A stretch of 64,000 bases of DNA from UBA1351 sp964627665 (GTDB taxonomy: Bacteria > Bacillota > Clostridia > Lachnospirales > Vallitaleaceae): positions 11,737-75,736 of the forward strand of contig CAZVKG010000010.1 in assembly GCA_964627665.1 (NCBI GenBank). Reading direction: 5' to 3'. The notes beneath the pieces were generated by a model that saw only the letters and a list, made by a program, of their open reading frames with translations, did no database searches and was not told the origin of the DNA. The translations under genes and the position numbers were made by a program. The number at the start of each line of letters is the position of its first letter. Within the stretch, counting starts at the first letter, position 1. Below are positions 26,296 to 34,564 of this stretch, piece after piece.

Positions 26296-26333
26296 TATAG
26301 CAGCATGGCGATAGTTATCGATATGCTGCTATA
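26296..26333 (-). terminator. Attenuating hairpin between binding protein and permeases
   Basis: TATAGCAGCAT pairs perfectly with ATGCTGCTATA, with an inner CGAT/ATCG stem. On the minus strand it is followed by ATTTTTA. It sits 6 bp past the binding-protein stop codon and is likely a partial terminator and mRNA stabiliser. Confidence 0.7.
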
Positions 26334-26339
26334 GTGTTT

Positions 26340-27683
26340 TTAACGACTTTGAATATTTTTGACTTCTTCTAGCACTTCTAAGGCTGTTCTCTCACCAAAT
26401 GCGATGAAAGGAACACCTTCTTTAACAATATAGTTAAAGGCTTCTGGTTTTAGACGAGAATCAATCGGCATGCTAAGGCCTTTTGCTTCTGCTGCCATTT
26501 TGTGTCCGTCTAAGGCCACTTGACTAAGACCTTCAACCGTTACAGGAGCACTTGGCGTTCCACCATTGGCTGTAGCAATCTCTTTAATGGCTTCTGCTGA
26601 CGTTAAGTGTTTTACTAAATCAACAACCACTTCTTGCTTGGATCCATCATCATAGGATCGTCTCGAAATATAATATCCACTAGAATATCCTGCAACAATT
26701 GATGTTGGATCTTTAGCGCCACTTGGTGCTGTCGGCATAGGCATAACCGTCATTTTTGCTTGTAATTCTTCATCACAACCACCGATAAACCAAGAGCCTT
26801 CAAAAATCATAGCTGCACTTCCTTGACGGAACAAGTTTTGAGATGCTTCAATCTCCATTGCAATAGCATCTGCACTAAATGCATTCATATCATGGAGTTC
26901 CTTGATATTTGTCAGTCCATCAACCCACGATTGAGGAATGTCACCGTCAAGAACGTCTTGATGGCCTTCAACTCCCGCTTGAGCTAACACAAAATGTTCA
27001 ATCAAATAGTGGGATTGAGCGATGGGGCCTGCGATAGGTGTAATCCCATTTTCACTAAGAACTTCAATTGCCGTCGTTAAATTCTCCCACGTTGTTGGTA
27101 ATTCAAGGTCATATTGCTCAAAAAGTTCTGTATTGACAAATAATCCTTCATAAAAACCTGTCATTGGTAAGGCATAGAGGTTTCCGTCAAACTCACGAAC
27201 GGAGTCAAGAATACTTTCTGAAATATCCGCACCAACTTCCGGATAGGTTTCGCGCACTTCTTCGTAAGGTACAACTCCGCCACTTTCTATAATTCCTTTT
27301 GCATCAGCGCCGGTATAGAAGAATGTAACATCGGCTTCATTGCCTGTTGAAAAATCTGTTTTGACTGCTGTTCTAAATTCATCCCCAACCGATGTCATGG
27401 ACTCATTTATGATGGTTACATTCGGATTGGCATCCATAAAATCTTTTAACTGCTGTTCAAATACGTCTGTCGATGGGTCCGTTCCTCCAAACATTGTTAC
27501 AATTCTAAGTTCAACATCCTTTGCAACTTCACTAGAATCTGAATCACTTGTATCGTCCGTTGTATCTCCGGCATCTGATGCTGCGCCACTTGAATTTCCT
27601 GTGTCCGTTTCTGTTTGACCACATCCTACAAATAAAGATGTCATCAGTGCTACCGTAAGTATTAATGCTAATAATTTTTTCAT
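26340..27683 (-). CDS. Sugar-binding lipoprotein of ABC importer
   Basis: Extracytoplasmic solute-binding protein, 447 residues. It has a lipoprotein signal peptide MKKLLALILTVALMTSLFVGC with the lipobox cysteine at 21, then a low-complexity Ser/Asp/Thr linker to about 52. The family-1 binding fold follows (LRIVTMFGGTDPSTDVFEQQ, ALPMTGFYEGLFVNTELFEQ, AAMIFEGSWF). It is the first gene of the importer operon, downstream of a YesM/YesN pair on the same strand. The ligand is inferred from the enzymes behind it to be a GlcNAc-containing oligosaccharide. Confidence 0.93.
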   Translation of the reverse strand: MKKLLALILTVALMTSLFVGCGQTETDTGNSSGAASDAGDTTDDTSDSDSSEVAKDVELRIVTMFGGTDPSTDVFEQQLKDFMDANPNVTIINESMTSVGDEFRTAVKTDFSTGNEADVTFFYTGADAKGIIESGGVVPYEEVRETYPEVGADISESILDSVREFDGNLYALPMTGFYEGLFVNTELFEQYDLELPTTWENLTTAIEVLSENGITPIAGPIAQSHYLIEHFVLAQAGVEGHQDVLDGDIPQSWVDGLTNIKELHDMNAFSADAIAMEIEASQNLFRQGSAAMIFEGSWFIGGCDEELQAKMTVMPMPTAPSGAKDPTSIVAGYSSGYYISRRSYDDGSKQEVVVDLVKHLTSAEAIKEIATANGGTPSAPVTVEGLSQVALDGHKMAAEAKGLSMPIDSRLKPEAFNYIVKEGVPFIAFGERTALEVLEEVKNIQSR

Positions 27684-27771
27684 TGTGTTCCTCCCTTTAC
27701 AGATATAATATTTAGTAACATTTACTGTACCTATATATTAACATCCTGTTTGGTAAATTTTAAGAAGTCAA

Positions 27772-27797
27772 TCTTGTTGTTTCTTGTCTATTCTTGT
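27772..27797 (-). promoter_or_regulatory. Three 10-bp-phased direct repeats before importer operon
   Basis: ACAAGA occurs three times on the minus strand (27797, 27787 and 27777 as first bases) at exactly 10-bp intervals, about 90-115 bp before the binding-protein start. Helically phased direct repeats upstream of a promoter are the usual target of AraC-type regulators such as the adjacent YesN-like protein. No good -35/-10 pair is obvious, as at activator-dependent promoters. Confidence 0.5.
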
Positions 27798-27854
27798 ACA
27801 ATTGCACAATTTTTGACATCATCATTGTATTTTATTGTCTTTTTAGTACATTTC

Positions 27855-28676
27855 CTAGGCATAGTAGGTATTTCTATATTGGTTGGGAGTAACACCCGTA
27901 TACTTTTTAAATGTTTTTGTAAAATAAGGTGTATCTGTATAGCCCACACGTTCGCTTATTTCATATACTTTATATTGAGACTCCACAAGAAGACGTTTAG
28001 CTTCTTGAATACGTATTTCATTGAGAAGCTGGACAAAGGAATTATCCAATTCTTGTTTGAGTATTTTACACAAATACCATGTACTAATCATCAAATGGTC
28101 CGCAACTTCTTGAAGGTCTAGCTTATGGCTATAGTTTTCTTTCATATAGTTAATGGCTTGAACCGCCAAATACTTCAGCCTCGATTCACTTTCATCTTCG
28201 TTTTGCTTGGATTCCTCCGGTTTGTCTTCAAACACGTTAATGGTTTCGATGAGTTTTTGTCGCAAACGTGTAATATCTTCTTCCTTGGAATGTTCATCAT
28301 CAAGCTGCATCATTGCTTCAATGACAGCAGACTTGATATCTTCAATATTCGTCGGCTTTAATAAATACTTCATAACACCAAGTTCAATTGCCTTTTGGGC
28401 ATAATCAAACTCACGATAGCTTGTAAGTACAATAAACTTGGTTTCTTTCGTCACTGTTTTTAGCTTTTCAATCATTTGTAATCCATCAAGTTTGGGCATA
28501 CGAATATCACTAATCACAATATCCGGTTGTAAGTTTGCAATGATTGCCAAACCTTCTTCCCCATTTTTAGCCGTACCACAGACTTTACAATTAATCTCGT
28601 CCCATGGGACAAGCTCCTTTAACCCTTTTACAACCATTGGTTCATCATCAATAATAAATATTTGATATTTTCCCAT
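27855..28676 (-). CDS. Response regulator with AraC-type DNA-binding domain (YesN-like)
   Basis: 273 residues. The receiver domain spans 1-120 with acidic pocket DDE (residues 10-12), phosphoacceptor Asp 57 in IVISDIRMPKLDG, and switch Lys in MKYLLKPTN. An AraC double helix-turn-helix spans about 165-270 (DLQEVADHLMISTWYLCKIL; then YEISERVGYTDTPYFTKTFK, ending KYTGVTPNQYR). It lies 9 bp after its kinase and just upstream of the sugar importer, which it probably activates. The phased repeats at 27772-27797 are candidate sites. Confidence 0.93.
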   Translation of the reverse strand: MGKYQIFIIDDEPMVVKGLKELVPWDEINCKVCGTAKNGEEGLAIIANLQPDIVISDIRMPKLDGLQMIEKLKTVTKETKFIVLTSYREFDYAQKAIELGVMKYLLKPTNIEDIKSAVIEAMMQLDDEHSKEEDITRLRQKLIETINVFEDKPEESKQNEDESESRLKYLAVQAINYMKENYSHKLDLQEVADHLMISTWYLCKILKQELDNSFVQLLNEIRIQEAKRLLVESQYKVYEISERVGYTDTPYFTKTFKKYTGVTPNQYRNTYYA

Positions 28677-28685
28677 ATCTTCTCC

Positions 28686-30464
28686 TTAGTCTGTCATTGT
28701 GTCTGAAATCTCCGGAAAACAAATCGTGATTGTTGTCCCTTGGTTTGGATGACTTTCAATCTTTATTTTTGCACCATCTCCATAAATCAATTGTATACGT
28801 CTAAACACATTTTGAAGACCGACACTTGCACCTTCACCTTTTTTCATATCGATAATCTCTTTTTCTTCATGAATCATACTTTGGATTTTTTTATATTGGA
28901 CTTCATTCATCCCAATCCCATTATCCCGTATAGTAAACATCAAACGTCCGTCTTCTTTTTTCCCAATAAGTTCAATGAGTCCTTCACCGATGGGTTCTAT
29001 CCCATGTTTGACCGCATTCTCAAGCAAGGGCTGTAAAATAAGCTTGGGAATAAGGGCGTCTTCAATCTCAGGATCAATATTTTGATGATATTCTAGACTA
29101 TCTGAATAACGCATTTGAATCAAATACATATATTGATTCACATAACCGACTTCTTCTTTAACCGGAATTAATTTGCGATTTGAGCGATTTGTTGATGCAT
29201 CCATAAGCTTGGATAATGCTTGAATCATTAAGGCAATGTCATTTTCTCCGGCTAGTTGAGCCCGCCAATTAATCGACTCTAGTGTATTGTATAAAAAATG
29301 GGGATTAATTTGTTCTTGAAGCGCTGAAATTTCCGCATCTTTTTTGGCCAATTCTTTGACATATACATCACTTACTAACCGATTAATGTTTTGTGTCATC
29401 TTATTAAAGGCATGATAAACAAGGCCAAATTCATCTCGTCTGTTTTCCGGTATTTTCACATCCAAGGCCCCACGTTCAAAGGCTTTCATTTTTGATGTCA
29501 ATTCTTTCATTGGCTTTAATATAGTTCGAAAAAGAAAGTAAGCCATTAAAGCAAAAAAGGGAACCATTGCCAAATATAGAATAATGACTAGCCGTATGAC
29601 TTTTTTAGAATCCTGCATCAGCATTTCAGAAGATACAAGGGTGATTAAGGATAGGTCCAATGTTGGTATTTGGTCCGTAATAATATAGTACTCCTCTTGA
29701 CCCTTCGTCTGGGTATAAAACCCCGGATTTTCTAGACTAAATTCTTGGCTAAGAACTTTATGCGCTTCACTTACACTCCCTTTATTGGCTATGACACGCG
29801 AATCTTTGGAATATAAATAAATAGATTCGTCCGTCTGAATATTGATATTTTCCAAAATATTTTCTAAATATTCGGGATCAATTCGATAATACATCATGGC
29901 AATGGGTTTAAAGTTATCCTTATGTAGCAACAATTGTGTTAAATACACATTAAACTGCCCCTCTTCATAGCTTGTATAAAACTGAGTTTTCACACTATTT
30001 TTTGCCAAATTGGCCATATCTTGAACCGGTATATCACTTCCACTGATGAGTCCTGCTTCTTTTGTATAATATACATGTTGGCCACTTGTATAAAAATAAA
30101 GTCCACCTAAATCATAGTTTTTTCTGGCAAAGACAATCGTACTTAAGTAAGACTTAATGTCACGAATAAGATCAAACATCTCAAGTGAGTTTTCTTCTAC
30201 ATTCGGCTGTTTTACTATGACTGCATTAAATGTCGGATCTTGCAACATATATCGAACGGATTCTTTCATGTCTTCAAGCTCTCCACTAATCGAGGACGTT
30301 ACATGACTCATATTGCTTTGGGCATAGGCAACAAAGCGTTCTTTAATGATGTTGTTATAATTATAGGACGCCATAATGGCCAAGACAAGCATTGGCAAAA
30401 TTGATACACAAATAATTAATACGATTATTTTTGATTTTAGCGATATGGTTTTCATACGCTTCAT
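28686..30464 (-). CDS. Sensor histidine kinase (YesM family)
   Basis: 592-residue membrane kinase. Membrane segments are at about 12-32 and 287-313, enclosing an extracellular dCache-like sensor domain. HAMP is at about 314-367 (LKPMKELTSKMKAFERGALD). The His-kinase domain has phosphorylated His 389 in LQEQINPHFLYNTLESINW, and the ATPase part has PLLENAVKHGIEP and RDNGIGM. Paired with the YesN-like regulator 9 bp downstream. It presumably reports external oligosaccharide, perhaps through the binding protein. Confidence 0.94.
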   Translation of the reverse strand: MKRMKTISLKSKIIVLIICVSILPMLVLAIMASYNYNNIIKERFVAYAQSNMSHVTSSISGELEDMKESVRYMLQDPTFNAVIVKQPNVEENSLEMFDLIRDIKSYLSTIVFARKNYDLGGLYFYTSGQHVYYTKEAGLISGSDIPVQDMANLAKNSVKTQFYTSYEEGQFNVYLTQLLLHKDNFKPIAMMYYRIDPEYLENILENINIQTDESIYLYSKDSRVIANKGSVSEAHKVLSQEFSLENPGFYTQTKGQEEYYIITDQIPTLDLSLITLVSSEMLMQDSKKVIRLVIILYLAMVPFFALMAYFLFRTILKPMKELTSKMKAFERGALDVKIPENRRDEFGLVYHAFNKMTQNINRLVSDVYVKELAKKDAEISALQEQINPHFLYNTLESINWRAQLAGENDIALMIQALSKLMDASTNRSNRKLIPVKEEVGYVNQYMYLIQMRYSDSLEYHQNIDPEIEDALIPKLILQPLLENAVKHGIEPIGEGLIELIGKKEDGRLMFTIRDNGIGMNEVQYKKIQSMIHEEKEIIDMKKGEGASVGLQNVFRRIQLIYGDGAKIKIESHPNQGTTITICFPEISDTMTD

Positions 30465-30530
30465 AGTATTCTCCTTAAATTCGAAAAAAAGACCCTACTT
30501 AAAAGTAACGTCCATTCTGTGCTTAACTTA

Positions 30531-31049
30531 TTATTTTTCACTTTGTTCCGCTTGTGTTTGCATACCTTGTTGGATTAAATAAAAGACGCCGAAAACAATA
30601 AAAAAATCGCCGATGCTCATGACCCGAGTTGATAACCTGGGTATATCAATAATGAAAATATCTGCTAATAACCAAAGGTTTGTCGTTTCTGTTAATAGGG
30701 TATGCCCACGGTCAAAAATTCCTTCTGCATGCTCTGGTAATTTTACAGGCATTTTTCCATTATTTACGGCGATGACCAAACCATTTAAAAATGTGCCTAT
30801 TCCCATAAACCACATACCGAAAAAACGCCGATTACTATAACAAACATAGATGATTAAAAGATAGCTTGCAACATGCATGAAAAAAAATCCGCTTTCAGGA
30901 ATAGATGCAAGGGCAAAAGCAATTGTCTGTAAGGCAAAGGCAACCATAAATAGATACCAATATTGAATCGTTACATTTTCTAGATTTTTCATCTTGCCTT
31001 TTCGCATATATCCAAAAAGCATTGCAAGAATAATCCCCTCAAATATCAT
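30531..31049 (-). CDS. DUF5317 family membrane protein
   Basis: 172-residue integral membrane protein with about five hydrophobic segments (IFEGIILAMLFGYMR; YWYLFMVAFALQTIAFALA; FFFMHVASYLLIIYVCY; FIVFGVFYLI). The conserved polar loop with NGLVIAVNNGKMPV is the DUF5317 hallmark. It overlaps the end of the HD-GYP gene by 4 bp (ATGA), so it is translationally coupled to it. That linkage recurs in Firmicutes and suggests a partner or sensor role in c-di-GMP turnover. Function is not established. Confidence 0.8.
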   Translation of the reverse strand: MIFEGIILAMLFGYMRKGKMKNLENVTIQYWYLFMVAFALQTIAFALASIPESGFFFMHVASYLLIIYVCYSNRRFFGMWFMGIGTFLNGLVIAVNNGKMPVKLPEHAEGIFDRGHTLLTETTNLWLLADIFIIDIPRLSTRVMSIGDFFIVFGVFYLIQQGMQTQAEQSEK

Positions 31050-32383
31050 GCTTCATTGACCCTTTCTGCATTCGCTTGTACTTCCCTTAATTCATCGATT
31101 TCTAGAAGATCGCCCTCTGCTTCTCCCACTTTATATCCAGGTCGCGAAAGCACTTCGTCAACAAAGCATTGAACGACTTGTGGATGAAATTGAGTCCCGG
31201 CATTGTCAATCAACTCTTGAATGGCATGTTCTTTACTAAAAGCTTTCCGATACGGCCGTTCGGAAGTCATGGCATCAAAACTATCAGCAATCATTAATAT
31301 TGAAGCTTCAACACTAATCTGATCCCCTGCTAATTGATTCGGATAGCCTTTACCATCATACCGTTCATGATGCTGGATAATAATCAGCGAAATTTTACGC
31401 AAGGAGTGTACACTTCCGATAATATGTCCGCCAATACTGGCATGATCTTGAATTCTTCTATATTCTTCATCCGTAAGTTTACCGGCTTTATTTAATATAT
31501 CATCCGGAATTCCGATTTTTCCAATATCATGTAATAATGCTGCTTTATCAATGGTATCAATTTGATGAGTCGTTAATTTATATGCTTTTGCAATATCCAT
31601 GGCATATTGTTGAACGCGACCTGTATGCCCACCTGTATAAGCATCTTTTGCATGAAGAGCTTCATTTAAGGCATGAATAGTATCAATCGCCATACGCTGG
31701 GAATCATAATAAAGCTTAAAGGAATATCTTGCGAGTAGAATGGGTATAAATAGAATCACGACAATGGACTTTCCATAGGTATAATCTGCAAAAACCAAGA
31801 AAATGCCAAGTGTTCCTATGGCTAAAGAATTCACATATGAACCAAAAATATCTTTCAAAATATCCCGCGCCTTAATATCATCGAATTGAATCGAAAAATA
31901 TTGGAGAAGAATAAATCCATTGATTAGCTCTTCAACGGCTAATGCAACCAGCATAATAAGTGCAAAAATAATAATGTTAAATGGCCCTTGATACAGTTGA
32001 AAAAGGACACTGGATAAGGCCATTGCTAAGGATATATTAAAAATATTAAATGCCATTTTATAAGGCGCTGTATTAAAAAAGTGCTGACGCTTATCATTTA
32101 TTTCAGGAAATGAAAATAATATTCCTACTGTTACAATAATTAAAACATCAAAAGGCGTACCAATAATAGCTGAATAAAGATAAATGGCTGTTCCTACAGA
32201 CGTAGATGTCCCAGCAGATGATATCACAACAAACGATTCTGCAATAATGGCTAGGCCTGCCCAAAACAAGAGCTGTCTCCAATCACTCATTCCAAACTCT
32301 TGATAAAAAATATATGCCACTATAGCATATATAACTCCTAATATAGAATTTAATATCCTTGTTTTTTTATGTTGTGCATTCAT
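31046..32383 (-). CDS. Membrane HD-GYP domain protein, predicted c-di-GMP phosphodiesterase
   Basis: 445 residues. The N-terminal 220 form a multi-span membrane sensor (about six to eight segments). The HD-GYP domain follows at about 235-430: GGHTGRVQQYAMDIA, metal-binding HDIGKIGIPD (His 285/Asp 286), QDHASIGGHII, QHHERYDGKGYP (GYP at 346-348) and MIADSFDAMTSERPYR. All metal and GYP residues are present, so it should hydrolyse c-di-GMP. Start ATG at 32383 with AAGGAG. A 160-nt structured leader with a 25-aa peptide gene lies in front, and DUF5317 is coupled behind. Confidence 0.93.
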   Translation of the reverse strand: MNAQHKKTRILNSILGVIYAIVAYIFYQEFGMSDWRQLLFWAGLAIIAESFVVISSAGTSTSVGTAIYLYSAIIGTPFDVLIIVTVGILFSFPEINDKRQHFFNTAPYKMAFNIFNISLAMALSSVLFQLYQGPFNIIIFALIMLVALAVEELINGFILLQYFSIQFDDIKARDILKDIFGSYVNSLAIGTLGIFLVFADYTYGKSIVVILFIPILLARYSFKLYYDSQRMAIDTIHALNEALHAKDAYTGGHTGRVQQYAMDIAKAYKLTTHQIDTIDKAALLHDIGKIGIPDDILNKAGKLTDEEYRRIQDHASIGGHIIGSVHSLRKISLIIIQHHERYDGKGYPNQLAGDQISVEASILMIADSFDAMTSERPYRKAFSKEHAIQELIDNAGTQFHPQVVQCFVDEVLSRPGYKVGEAEGDLLEIDELREVQANAERVNEA

Positions 32384-32419
32384 TCGCTAATCTCCTTATA
32401 CAAAGCCGGCATATTTTTA

Positions 32420-32497
32420 TTAAAATACTCTGTGTGCTGCGCCTGATGCTAATAAAGCCATTGCTAAACTCATTATTATACTTAAAACCTTTTTCAT
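32420..32497 (-). CDS. 25-aa hydrophobic leader peptide upstream of HD-GYP gene
   Basis: Reads MKKVLSIIMSLAMALLASGA plus AHRVF. It has two lysines, a hydrophobic core and an Ala-Ser-Gly-Ala cleavage-like end, so it looks like a bare signal peptide with a five-residue tail. The ribosome site GGAGGC lies seven bases before the ATG and is unusually strong. The stop is 36 bp before the HD-GYP start. It may be a translated leader, a membrane micropeptide or a pheromone precursor. Strong ribosome site and position support expression; function is unknown. Confidence 0.55.
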   Translation of the reverse strand: MKKVLSIIMSLAMALLASGAAHRVF

Positions 32498-32498
32498 C

Positions 32499-32555
32499 GA
32501 TATAGCCTCCTGTGGGTTTTCTCTGCTTCTTTCCGCTAATAAAACAGGCTATATC
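32499..32555 (-). promoter_or_regulatory. Hairpin masking the leader-peptide ribosome site
   Basis: GATATAGCC (minus strand, 32555-32547) pairs perfectly with GGCTATATC (32507-32499), which includes the end of the GGAGGC ribosome site. Upstream in the same leader, TTTATAAACTT and AAGTTTATAAA form an 11-bp stem (around 32590-32635). No known riboswitch consensus fits. Confidence 0.5.
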
Positions 32556-32663
32556 CGCTTCGCTAATCTAAATATTTTAAAAATAATCATGAAATAGTTT
32601 ATAAACTTAATAGTATATGCCGGCTTATGGCAAAGTTTATAAAAAACATACACCATAGACTAA

Positions 32664-32692
32664 ATTATAGTCTATTATACCCATGACGACAA
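32664..32692 (-). promoter_or_regulatory. Sigma-A promoter of leader peptide/HD-GYP/DUF5317 unit
   Basis: On the minus strand TTGTCG (32692-32687), 17 bp, TATAAT (32669-32664). It gives a leader of about 160 nt before the 25-aa peptide gene. Confidence 0.65.
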
Positions 32693-32746
32693 GGACTTTT
32701 TAATAGGTATATATCCTCATTTTGTTATTATCTTGATTTATATGAA

Positions 32747-32773
32747 AAGACCCCTACCATCTAGGGGTCTTTG
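32747..32773 (-). terminator. Terminator overlapping DUF6171 stop codon
   Basis: AAAGACCCCTA and TAGGGGTCTTT form a perfect 11-bp stem with a 5-nt loop. The TAG stop of the DUF6171 gene lies inside the hairpin. Only a few T follow on the minus strand. Confidence 0.7.
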
Positions 32774-33005
32774 GATACGGACATCGTTGATTCTTTTTCA
32801 CTGCACGCAGGATGACAAAACATCCACAAAAGGCGCACATTCCGTTTTGAAGTTTTTCACATGCTTCACACTGTAATAAACGTTGTTGATATGTCACCTG
32901 TGTACATTTCATCGCATCCGGCATCGTTTCAATATGTTTAAGGATTCCGGCTTGGATATCATCGCTACCTTTTGCAAATGCGTAGCATCGTTTACAAACC
33001 ACCAC
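32754..33005 (-). CDS. DUF6171 family small cysteine-rich protein
   Basis: About 83 residues with paired cysteines: CKRCYAF at the start, then LLQCEACEKLQNGMCAFCGC and RCPYPKTPRW at the end. These are likely one or two zinc sites, matching the clostridial DUF6171 pattern. It begins with GTG (33005, possibly the preceding GTG at 33002) 2 bp after the GH51 stop, without a good ribosome site, so translation is probably coupled to GH51. Function is unknown and need not relate to arabinose. Confidence 0.7.
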   Translation of the reverse strand: MVVCKRCYAFAKGSDDIQAGILKHIETMPDAMKCTQVTYQQRLLQCEACEKLQNGMCAFCGCFVILRAVKKNQRCPYPKTPRW

Positions 33006-33007
33006 TG

Positions 33008-34480
33008 CTATTCAAGAACAAGTCGAACGACTGAACACGTCGGAAGGGTCATTGTAAATCCGGACTCTTTAAGCTCAACTTGATCAAAGGCTTCTTTTTT
33101 TACAAGCTCAGGTTCTTCAAATGTATTATAAGCATCCATTGCACCTGTTATAATGTGTCCAGTTACTTTCTTAGGATTAAAGCCTAATGTATCTGCATCA
33201 ATGAAGCGTTCTTCATGTAAATCCAGATTACATAATGTTAATACAAGGTGACCGTCCCCATTCACCGATGCAGATTCTGTCATTGCCGGAACCTTTACGC
33301 CATCAATATCAAGATCTGGTGTTGCAATATAACTCTCAACCAACTGGTTGTCTTGATGCTCTTGATACATATCAAAGACATGGTATGTCGGCGTTTTAAT
33401 CATTTTTTCACCTTCTGTTAAAATGACTGATTGAAGTACATTCACCAGCTGGGCAATATTTGCCATTCGAACGCGGTCTGCATGTTTATTGAATATGTTA
33501 AGATTAATTCCTGCGACTAATGCATCACGCATACTGTTTTGCTGATATAAGAATCCTGGGTTTGTCCCCGGTTCTACTTCATACCAGGTTCCCCACTCAT
33601 CCACTACAAGTGCTACACGTTTTTGAGGATCATATTTATCCATGATATGACTATGCTTTGTGACTAATTCTTCCATGCGCCATGTGTTCTTTAACAAACG
33701 ATAATAATCATTTTCTGTCATTTGGGTTGCTGAACCTTTATCTTCCCAACTATTGACAAAGGTATAGAAGTGCAAGCTTAAGCCATCCATATAGGGTCCT
33801 GCAATTTCCATAAGGACTTTGGTCCAATTATAATCATCGACATTAGGACCGCCTGCAATTTTGAAGAGTTTATTATCCCCATAGTTACGGGTATAGGTCT
33901 GATATCGGCGATAGAGGTCTGCATAGTATTCCGGTCGCATATTTCCACCACAACCCCAGTTCTCATTACCTACGCCAAAATATTTAACTTTCCAAGCGTC
34001 TTTTTGTCCATTTTCTTCTCGAAGTTTTGCCATCGGAGATAGTCCATCAAAGGTCAGGTATTCAACCCACTCGGACATTTCTTGAACCGTTCCGCTACCT
34101 ACATTCCCATTAATATAGGGTTCACATTCTAAGAGTTCACATAAGCGCATGAATTCATGGGTACCGAAACTATTATCTTCAACCACACCACCCCAGTGGG
34201 TATTAATCATTTTTTTGCGGTTTTCTTTGGGTCCGATACCATCTTTCCAGTGGTATTCATCGGCAAAACAACCACCCGGCCATCGAAGCAAGGGCAATCC
34301 CATTGCTTTTAAGGCTTCAACAACGTCGGTACGCATACCATCGACATTGGGAATATTCGAATCTTCACCCACATAAAGTCCTTCATATATACAACGGCCA
34401 AGATGTTCTGAAAAGTGCCCGTAAATATTTCGATCGATTTGTGCCTTTTGTTTTTTTGTATTGATTACATATTTTTGCAT
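33008..34480 (-). CDS. Alpha-L-arabinofuranosidase, GH51
   Basis: Cytoplasmic exo-enzyme releasing L-arabinose from arabinan or arabinoxylan oligosaccharides. Motifs are the N-terminal IDRNIYGHFSEHLGRCIYEG, LRWPGGCFADEYHWKDGIG, the acid/base Glu in GVGNENWGCGGN near 175, and the nucleophile Glu in VVDEWGTWYE near 290. A C-terminal beta domain follows. I start at the ATG at 34480 (AAGGAGG five bases before), giving 490 residues, rather than at the upstream in-frame extension to 34561. No signal peptide. It stands apart from the rhamnogalacturonan locus but serves the same pectin diet. Confidence 0.95.
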   Translation of the reverse strand: MQKYVINTKKQKAQIDRNIYGHFSEHLGRCIYEGLYVGEDSNIPNVDGMRTDVVEALKAMGLPLLRWPGGCFADEYHWKDGIGPKENRKKMINTHWGGVVEDNSFGTHEFMRLCELLECEPYINGNVGSGTVQEMSEWVEYLTFDGLSPMAKLREENGQKDAWKVKYFGVGNENWGCGGNMRPEYYADLYRRYQTYTRNYGDNKLFKIAGGPNVDDYNWTKVLMEIAGPYMDGLSLHFYTFVNSWEDKGSATQMTENDYYRLLKNTWRMEELVTKHSHIMDKYDPQKRVALVVDEWGTWYEVEPGTNPGFLYQQNSMRDALVAGINLNIFNKHADRVRMANIAQLVNVLQSVILTEGEKMIKTPTYHVFDMYQEHQDNQLVESYIATPDLDIDGVKVPAMTESASVNGDGHLVLTLCNLDLHEERFIDADTLGFNPKKVTGHIITGAMDAYNTFEEPELVKKEAFDQVELKESGFTMTLPTCSVVRLVLE

Positions 34481-34520
34481 AATAGCCTCCTTCAAAAGTT
34501 TTTGCTTTGTTTCTAAGACT

Positions 34521-34529
34521 ATTATATCA
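34521..34529 (-). promoter_or_regulatory. Extended -10 promoter candidate for GH51
   Basis: On the minus strand TGA-TATAAT (34529-34521), about 40 bp before the GH51 start. No convincing -35. Confidence 0.4.
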
Positions 34530-34564
34530 ATTAATAGCAAGTATAAAATGTCATAACCCACTAA

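Noticed and set aside
27712..27730. ROK operator before the importer binding-protein gene
   Set aside because: Only TTAGTAA is shared with the sites near nagA; the rest differs.
32497..32657. c-di-GMP riboswitch in the leader before the HD-GYP gene
   Set aside because: The conserved cores of class I (GEMM) and class II c-di-GMP riboswitches are not present; only generic stems were found.
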